From: MGBC163016 sp964518575 | Lineage (GTDB): Bacteria > Actinomycetota > Coriobacteriia > Coriobacteriales > Eggerthellaceae | DNA: 45,211 bases | Direction: 5' to 3' | Assembly: GCA_964518575.1 (NCBI GenBank) | Contig: CAZFGW010000017.1 | Span: 1 to 45,211, forward strand | Made by a program: the position numbers and the translations under genes | In this document: positions 39,927 to 45,211 of the stretch, piece by piece | Layout: every line of letters begins with the position of its first letter | Position numbering within the stretch: position 1 is the first letter of the stretch | Notes under the pieces: model-generated | The model's input: the letters and a program-made list of their open reading frames with translations, nothing else | Databases searched by the model: none | What the model was told of the DNA's origin: nothing

Positions 39927-42415
39927 TCGAAGCGCTGGACATATGGGTTCAAGGCGTTGTGCAAGGGGTGGGTTTCCGCCCCTTCGTCTATCGGTTGGCG
40001 AAACGCCATCTCATCAATGGATGGGTACTGAACGCCGCTGATGGCGTGCACATCCACGCTGAGGGCGAAACCAAAAATCTGGACGCGTTCGTTATCGCCC
40101 TTTCTGAGGACGCTCCGGCAGCAGCCGACGTCAAGGAGATCGATCTGAAAGAGGTGCCGCTCGAGCCTTTCGACGCCTTCGAGATCAGATTCTCCGACGA
40201 GGGGAAGGTCGAGCAGCCCACGCTCATCTCGCCAGATCTGGCAACGTGTCCTGACTGCGAGCGCGAACTGTTCGACCCTGACGATCGTCGGTTTCGCTAT
40301 CCGTTCATCAACTGCACGAATTGCGGTCCGCGGTTCACAATCATCGATGAGCTGCCCTACGATCGGGCTCATACCTCCATGGCTGACTTCACGATGTGCG
40401 AGACGTGCCAGGCGGAATACGACGACCCGCTCGATCGGCGCTTCCATGCGCAGCCCAATGCCTGTTTCACGTGCGGTCCTGTTATCGGATGGCGCGAAGG
40501 GAACGGACCGCTTTTGCTCGGTGACACCCGCGAGGCGTCCGACAAGATTTTCGCCCGCGCCATTGAAATGATCATGGAGGGCAAGATCCTTGCCGTAAAG
40601 GGGCTCGGCGGCTTTCATCTCGTGTGCGACGCCAACAACCCTGAGGCGGTACGGACGCTGCGTGAGCGCAAGCATCGCGATGGCAAACCGTTCGCGGTCA
40701 TGATGCGCACCGTTGATGATGCGCGCCTGGTGTGCACTGTCAACGAGGAGGAAGAGAAGCTGCTCACGGGAACCGCGCGTCCCATCGTGCTGCTCCCCAA
40801 ACGCCAAGACGTCCATTTCACGGAAGGGCTTGCCGATCAGCTCCCCGAGCTCGGCGTCATGTTCCCCTATACTCCCGTCCAGCATATCCTCATGCACGAC
40901 CTTGCCGAGGTGTGGCCGACGTTCGAACCGCCCATGCTCGTGATGACGAGCGGCAACGTGCACGACGAACCCATCGTCATCGACAACGAAACAGCGTATG
41001 AGAAGCTCGGCGACATTGCGGACGCATTTCTGGTGAACAACCGGCGCATCCTCGAGCGATTCGACGACTCGGTGGTGCGCATTTTGAATGCCGGGGACGT
41101 GAAAGCCATCCAGTTCGTGCGCCGTGCGCGCGGGTATTGCCCCGCTCCCTTGGAAACGGTGTCCCATGCGCGTGAGACCATCTTCGCCACAGGTCCGGAA
41201 CAGAAGGTCACGTTCTGCTTCCAGCGGGGCGAAGAGGCATTCGTGTCCCAGCATATCGGCGACATGGAGAATGCGGCGGTTTTCGATGCATGGCTGTTGG
41301 CGCAGAAGAACTACCGGCGGCTCTTCGACCTTGACCCTCAGGTGATCGCCTGTGATTTGCATCCCGAGTATCTGACCTCGAAGTGGGCGCACGATCAAGC
41401 GGCGGCAAATCCCGCTCTCAAGCTTGTGGAAGTGCAGCATCACCACGCCCATATCGTTTCGGTCATGAGCGAAAATGCCATCGATCGCGCCGTGTGCGGC
41501 ATTGCGTTTGACGGAACGGGGTATGGACCGGATGGGAATATCTGGGGCGGCGAAGTGCTCCTTGCGAACCTGCGGGATTATGAGCGGTTCGCGAATTTCG
41601 CGTACTGCCCCATGCCGGGGGGTGCTGCGGCAATCAAGCATCCGCTCCGTATGGCGTACGGCGTTTTGTGGGAGTTCGACCTGCTCGACCATCCGGGGGC
41701 GCAGCGTGCGCTCGAGGCGCTTGGCGAAGAGCAGTGCGCGCTTTGCGAGAAGATGATCGATCAGGGAATCAACACGCCTTATACCTCCTCGGTCGGTCGG
41801 CTTTTCGACGCCGCGAGTGCGCTTTTGGGCATTTGTGAACATCCCCGCTACGAAGGGGAGGGCGCGGTGCTTCTGGAGGCGGCGCTCAATCCCGCGTTCA
41901 CCTCATCGCTCGTGATCCAGGAACACGAAGAACCCTTCGACAAAACCTTCTCGAGCGATCCGCTTGGACAAACGCTCGACCTCGGCACCGAGACGGAGAA
42001 GTACGAGATCGATGAGGACGAGGAATACGAGAACCGCTATGTCATCGGACTGACGAAGAATGTGGCAACGTCGTCATCGACCGCTGAGGACACCTCCGTG
42101 ATCCTGTTCGATGCGCAGAGCTTGTTCACCTCAATGCTCGACGATGTTGTCAAGGGCACGCCGCTCTATCTCATTGCGCGGCGGTTCCATGAGGCATTCG
42201 TGCGCGCCCTCTCCGATGTGGCGCGGGTGGTGGTGTCGCTCTATGGCATCGACACGTTCGTGCTGAGCGGCGGGTGTTTCATGAATCGCTACCTTGCCGA
42301 GCATACGATCACCGCACTCGCGCTTGAGGGATACCATGTTGCCATAAACCGCGATCTTCCGCCCAATGACGGGTGCATTTCGCTTGGGCAAGCCGTGGTG
42401 GCGTCGCGCTCGTAG
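39923..42415 (+). CDS. hypF: carbamoyltransferase HypF
   Basis: An 830-residue HypF, which forms the thiocarbamate on HypE used to make the CN ligands of [NiFe] hydrogenase. Domains in order: acylphosphatase (VQGVGFRPFVYRLAKRHL), two zinc-finger repeats (CPDCERELF, CTNCGPRF and CETCQAEYDDP, CFTCGP), a YrdC-like domain (ILAVKGLGGFHLVCDAN), and a Kae1-like domain (VEVQHHHAHIVSVMSE, GIAFDGTGYGPDG, FVLSGGCFMNRYLAE). An acidic insertion near residue 690 (TEKYEIDEDEEYENRY) interrupts the last domain. Its start overlaps the isomerase stop. Confidence 0.96.
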   Translation: MIEALDIWVQGVVQGVGFRPFVYRLAKRHLINGWVLNAADGVHIHAEGETKNLDAFVIALSEDAPAAADVKEIDLKEVPLEPFDAFEIRFSDEGKVEQPTLISPDLATCPDCERELFDPDDRRFRYPFINCTNCGPRFTIIDELPYDRAHTSMADFTMCETCQAEYDDPLDRRFHAQPNACFTCGPVIGWREGNGPLLLGDTREASDKIFARAIEMIMEGKILAVKGLGGFHLVCDANNPEAVRTLRERKHRDGKPFAVMMRTVDDARLVCTVNEEEEKLLTGTARPIVLLPKRQDVHFTEGLADQLPELGVMFPYTPVQHILMHDLAEVWPTFEPPMLVMTSGNVHDEPIVIDNETAYEKLGDIADAFLVNNRRILERFDDSVVRILNAGDVKAIQFVRRARGYCPAPLETVSHARETIFATGPEQKVTFCFQRGEEAFVSQHIGDMENAAVFDAWLLAQKNYRRLFDLDPQVIACDLHPEYLTSKWAHDQAAANPALKLVEVQHHHAHIVSVMSENAIDRAVCGIAFDGTGYGPDGNIWGGEVLLANLRDYERFANFAYCPMPGGAAAIKHPLRMAYGVLWEFDLLDHPGAQRALEALGEEQCALCEKMIDQGINTPYTSSVGRLFDAASALLGICEHPRYEGEGAVLLEAALNPAFTSSLVIQEHEEPFDKTFSSDPLGQTLDLGTETEKYEIDEDEEYENRYVIGLTKNVATSSSTAEDTSVILFDAQSLFTSMLDDVVKGTPLYLIARRFHEAFVRALSDVARVVVSLYGIDTFVLSGGCFMNRYLAEHTITALALEGYHVAINRDLPPNDGCISLGQAVVASRS

Positions 42416-42535
42416 GCACGCGTTCATCCTTTGACAGACCATACCGTGACCGCAATCAGATGAATCAGCGCGTTCGTCTTTACGTTGCCCGCGAATGTTC
42501 TTACTATGTTCCCAAACCGATGGAAGTGAGTGCTC

Positions 42536-42775
42536 ATGTGCTTGGCAATTCCTGCTCAGGTCGTCCGTCTTGACGAAGACGGGCTTGCGACCGTTGACAT
42601 ATTAGGGGTCACCCGCGAGATCTCGCTCGACCTCACCCCGCAGGCGGGTATCGGCGACTACGTCTTGGTGCACGCCGGATTCGCGATCGAAGTGATCGAC
42701 GAGCAATACGCGAAAGAAACGATCGAGCTCATCCAGCAATTTCCCGATCTCGCTGGCGCGGACCTTGTGCAGTGA
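42536..42775 (+). CDS. hypC: hydrogenase assembly chaperone HypC/HybG
   Basis: A 79-residue HypC, which works with HypD to build the Fe(CN)2CO unit and escorts it to the large subunit. The start MCLAIPAQV gives the essential Cys at position 2. For that reason ATG 42536, with GGAAGTGA upstream, is preferred to GTG 42530. DYVLVHAGFAIEVID is the second conserved stretch. It ends at 42775, overlapping the GTG that opens the hypD frame, though the likely hypD start is at 42808. Confidence 0.95.
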   Translation: MCLAIPAQVVRLDEDGLATVDILGVTREISLDLTPQAGIGDYVLVHAGFAIEVIDEQYAKETIELIQQFPDLAGADLVQ

Positions 42776-42807
42776 ACGCGCTGGGGTCGAAAGAGGGTAG
42801 TGGTCGC

Positions 42808-43935
42808 ATGAGTGCTGCAGAAAATACCGGCAACACCGCTCCCACCATGCAGGAGGAGCTTGACGCATTCAAGGATCCTGCGCTCGCTGCTGGTCTCATC
42901 GAGTCGATTCACGTACTCGCGCCGAGCGAGCCAGTGACGCTCATGGAGGTCTGTGGTACGCACACGGTGTCCATTGCGCGCAACGGTATCCGCTCGCTCA
43001 TGCCCGAAACGGTTCGCCTTGCCTCCGGTCCCGGATGCCCCGTTTGCGTGACCGCGAACCATGATATCGATAAGATCATCGCGCTCGCGCGCATCCCAGA
43101 GGTCATCATCGCCACATTCGGCGACATGACGCGCGTGCCGGGTTCCACTTCGAGCCTGCTTGCTGAGCAGGCAAACGGCGCATCGGTCGAGATCGTCTAT
43201 TCGCCGCTCGATGCGCTCAAGATCGCGCAGGACAACCCGTCGCGCGAAGTGGTGTTCGTCGGTGTGGGGTTCGAGACCACGACCCCGCTCGTGGCTGCCA
43301 CGATCAAGCGCGCGCGCTCGCTCGGGCTTGAGAATTTCTCCGTCTTCGGCGCGCATAAGAACATGCCGGGCGCGCTCGAGGCTATCGTGAACGATCCCGA
43401 ACTCAAGGTTGATGCGCTCATCTTGCCCGGTCACGTCAGCACCATCATTGGAAAAGAGCCGTATGAATTCCTGGCGAAGCGCTATGGCATTCCCGGCGTG
43501 ATCACCGGCTTTGAGCCAAACGACATCCTGCAGGGCATCGCCATGCTCCTTAAGCAGCTGCACGACGGCGAGGCGTCCATCGAGATCGCCTATGCGCGCG
43601 GGGTCATGTCCGAGGGCAATCCCGTTGCAATCGACGCGATCAACGAAGTGTTCGAAACGGTCGACGCGCCCTGGCGCGGCATCGGAACCATCGCGGGCAG
43701 CGGCTATAAGATCCGTGATGAATATGCCGCCTTCGACGCGATGCGGAAATTCCATCCTGTGGTTGAAGAGCCTGTGGAACATGCGGGATGCAAATGTGGA
43801 GATATCCTGCGCGGCGTGATGGCGCCCAATGAGTGCCCACTTTTCCGACGCGTGTGCACGCCGGAGAACCCGGTCGGCCCGTGCATGGTCTCAAGCGAGG
43901 GCTCCTGTGCCGCCTACTTCAGATACTACGCATGA
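42808..43935 (+). CDS. hypD: hydrogenase maturation protein HypD
   Basis: A 375-residue HypD, an iron-sulfur protein holding the Fe(CN)2CO precursor with HypC. LMEVCGTHTVSIARNGIRSLMP, SGPGCPVCVTA, ATFGDMTRVPG and VGVGFETTTP are signature stretches, followed by the C-terminal Cys-rich region CKCGDILRGVMAPNECPLF and RVCTPENPVGPCMVSSEGSC. ATG 42808 has GAGGG upstream; GTG 42772, overlapping hypC, would add 12 residues and is possible. No hypE, hypA or hypB and no hydrogenase structural gene lies in the window. Confidence 0.95.
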   Translation: MSAAENTGNTAPTMQEELDAFKDPALAAGLIESIHVLAPSEPVTLMEVCGTHTVSIARNGIRSLMPETVRLASGPGCPVCVTANHDIDKIIALARIPEVIIATFGDMTRVPGSTSSLLAEQANGASVEIVYSPLDALKIAQDNPSREVVFVGVGFETTTPLVAATIKRARSLGLENFSVFGAHKNMPGALEAIVNDPELKVDALILPGHVSTIIGKEPYEFLAKRYGIPGVITGFEPNDILQGIAMLLKQLHDGEASIEIAYARGVMSEGNPVAIDAINEVFETVDAPWRGIGTIAGSGYKIRDEYAAFDAMRKFHPVVEEPVEHAGCKCGDILRGVMAPNECPLFRRVCTPENPVGPCMVSSEGSCAAYFRYYA

Positions 43936-43966
43936 GGTTTATAAACATGATAGCGAAGGGAAGTCA

Positions 43967-44449
43967 ATGAAGATAGCGATCACTCCCGGTACGTTCGACC
44001 CGATCACGAACGGTCACCTTGATATCATCAAGCGCGCGCTCGCCATTTCCGACAAGGTCGTGGTGGCGGTTGCGGGCTCCACGCCGAAAAACACCCTCTT
44101 CACAACGGAAGAGCGCACCGAGCTTGCACGCCAGGCAACAGCGAACCTCGCAGGCGTTGAGGTTCGGTCGTTCGACTGCCTGCTCGTTGATTTCGCCCAC
44201 CAAATGAACGCGACGGTCATCGTCAAGGGGCTGCGCGCGATCACCGACTTCGAGTACGAGTTCCAGATGAACGCCATGAACTACCAGTTGGATTCCTATA
44301 TCGAGACCGCCTTCATCATGAGTCCACCGCAGTACATGTATCTCTCGTCCTCGATCGTGCGCGAGGTTGCCTCGCTCGGCGGCGACGTTTCGAAATTCGT
44401 TCCTCCCTGTGTGGCGGAGGCGCTCAAGAAGAAATTCGGAACAGCCTAA
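43967..44449 (+). CDS. coaD: phosphopantetheine adenylyltransferase
   Basis: A 160-residue CoaD, the fourth step of coenzyme A synthesis. KIAITPGTFDPITNGHLDII carries the nucleotidyltransferase TxGH-type motif, VIVKGLRAITDFEYEFQMN the second conserved region, and YLSSSIVREVASLGGDVSKFVP the ISSTXXR-like motif. ATG 43967 has GAAGGGAA upstream; the frame to 43829 is inside hypD. CoA supply may suit the adjacent thioester-based metabolism, but no operon link can be shown. Confidence 0.97.
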   Translation: MKIAITPGTFDPITNGHLDIIKRALAISDKVVVAVAGSTPKNTLFTTEERTELARQATANLAGVEVRSFDCLLVDFAHQMNATVIVKGLRAITDFEYEFQMNAMNYQLDSYIETAFIMSPPQYMYLSSSIVREVASLGGDVSKFVPPCVAEALKKKFGTA

Positions 44450-44640
44450 AGGGATTGCGCCTTCTCTGCGCTCGTCGCCTTCTCCACCTTCACCGTCAGC
44501 CATTGCGTCAACCGCTTCGCCAAAGGCGGCGCAGGCGCGAGCGAAGGGGAGGGGCGTTTCGCCATCTTCTCCCCCTCCGCCAACCGCTTCGCCAACCGCT
44601 TCGCCAAAAGCCCCGGGAACACCCTTAAAAAACGCTTCAT
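44446..44640 (-). CDS. possible small basic protein with LAKRL repeats
   Basis: A 64-codon minus-strand frame, MKRFLRVFPG followed by LLAKRLAKRLAEGEKMAKR and a later LAKRLTQWL. The start ATG at 44640 has GGAG seven bases upstream. Its DNA contains CAACCGCTTCGCC three times (plus strand), which explains the repeats. Four bases overlap the end of coaD in opposite orientation. A membrane-active or nucleic-acid-binding peptide is conceivable, but it may only be a repeat-driven open frame. Confidence 0.35.
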   Translation of the reverse strand: MKRFLRVFPGLLAKRLAKRLAEGEKMAKRPSPSLAPAPPLAKRLTQWLTVKVEKATSAEKAQSL

Positions 44641-44727
44641 AAAACGGCTCCGTCCAGCCCTTCCGTACTCTGCGCTTGGATTACAATAGCAGGCAGGTAG
44701 GTAGCAAAAATAAGGAGGGAGAATCCT

Positions 44728-45211
44728 ATGTTTGCCGATCAAGTCCTCTTGGCGCGCATACAGTTCGCTCTCACAGCTAGCTATCACTTCATCTTCGTTC
44801 CGATCACGATCGGCATCGGTCTGATCACTGCGATCTTCGTGACGAAGGCCTATCGCAGCAAAAAGGTTGAAGATGACGCGCTAGCTCGCATGTGGGTCAA
44901 GATCTATGCCGCAACGTTCGCCATCGGTGTTGCAACGGGCATCACCATGGAGTTCTCATTCGGTACGAACTGGGCGAATTATTCCCGGTTCGTCGGCGAT
45001 ATCTTCGGTGCGCCCCTTGCCGCCGTAGCGCTCTTCGCCTTCTTCTTGGAGTCCATTTTCCTTGGCATGCTCATTTTCGGGCGCAACAAGATCAAGCCGA
45101 TTCTGTACGTCGTTTCCGCATGGCTGACCTTCTTCGGGTCGGCGCTCTCGGCGCTCTGGATCCTGATCGCCAACTCGTGGATGCAAACACCGGCGGGCGC
45201 AGTGCTTGCGG
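44728..45211 (+). CDS. cydA: cytochrome bd-type oxidase subunit I, 5' part
   Basis: The first 161 residues of CydA run off the window end. They include the N-terminal MFADQVLLARIQFALTASYH with the axial His at residue 20, FIFVPITIGIG, ITMEFSFGTNWANYSRFVGDIFG and AFFLESIFLG (E108, matching E107 of E. coli). The residue eight positions before, E99 in E. coli, is Val100 here. AAGGAGGGA lies 6 bases before ATG 44728. An upstream TACAAT (44682-44687) may be its -10. The heme b558 ligands and Q-loop lie outside the window. Confidence 0.93.
   Translation, partial: MFADQVLLARIQFALTASYHFIFVPITIGIGLITAIFVTKAYRSKKVEDDALARMWVKIYAATFAIGVATGITMEFSFGTNWANYSRFVGDIFGAPLAAVALFAFFLESIFLGMLIFGRNKIKPILYVVSAWLTFFGSALSALWILIANSWMQTPAGAVLA

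Overview
This window is chromosomal DNA from an anaerobic, moderately high-GC bacterium. It is most likely a member of the Coriobacteriia (Eggerthellaceae-like Actinomycetota). The evidence is the rpsF-ssb-rpsR-rplI-dnaB cluster, Tat-exported molybdoenzyme and NrfD membrane modules, indolepyruvate:ferredoxin oxidoreductase with a CoA ligase, hydrogenase maturation genes, and proteins carrying acidic, Ala/Asp/Glu-rich tails. The taxonomic call is an inference from gene content, not from a marker-gene search.

Layout. 1-5.3 kb: the 5' part of a tRNA-Ile(GAT) gene, a bifunctional-nuclease (DUF151) protein, a TraX-like membrane protein that looks leaderless, typA, and a PpiC/SurA-like lipoprotein foldase. 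5.3-6.2 kb: tRNA-Ser(GGA) and tRNA-Ser(CGA), followed by a 203-bp-period duplication of the tRNA-Ser 3' end that encloses a highly structured segment, and the first copy of a dispersed palindromic repeat (here called R). 6.2-15.5 kb: housekeeping genes, namely an unrecognised conserved-looking protein, rpsF-ssb-rpsR-rplI-dnaB behind a probable S6:S18 leader, a small membrane protein, purA, purD, a HemW-like radical SAM protein and an A24 prepilin peptidase, then tRNA-Phe.

15.7-26.6 kb is an accessory respiratory block studded with R elements. It holds a hybrid RelB/DinJ-MazF toxin-antitoxin pair, an orphan NrfD protein with a GntR regulator and an SPFH/band-7 protein, and a complete DMSO-reductase-type complex (Tat-exported catalytic subunit, four-cluster ferredoxin, NrfD anchor). 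Overlapping genes for an unusual two-CX4CX4CH membrane protein and a DUF4405-type cytochrome b follow, then a TorD chaperone. Together these suggest a quinol-linked anaerobic reductase (or oxidase) with its own extra electron-transfer pair; its substrate cannot be read from the sequence.

26.6-35.4 kb: mnmA (minus strand), a CKSC thioredoxin-like protein, a large polytopic membrane protein, purE, and iorA-iorB-paaK for aryl-pyruvate fermentation, with IorA carrying a 274-residue extra C-terminal tail. 35.4-45.2 kb: another R element, a short ORF and large hairpin ahead of a sodium:solute symporter, a phosphoglucose-isomerase-like gene coupled to hypF-hypC-hypD, coaD, and the start of cydA, which runs off the window and lacks a usually conserved glutamate.

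The most unusual material is: the R repeat family (at least seven copies, two hairpin arms about 113 bp apart, compensatory stem changes, and one solo derivative); the structured tRNA-Ser-flanked element; the duplicated CX4CX4CH redox protein; the regulatory-looking leaders before the molybdoenzyme and the symporter; and the recurrent acidic protein tails.
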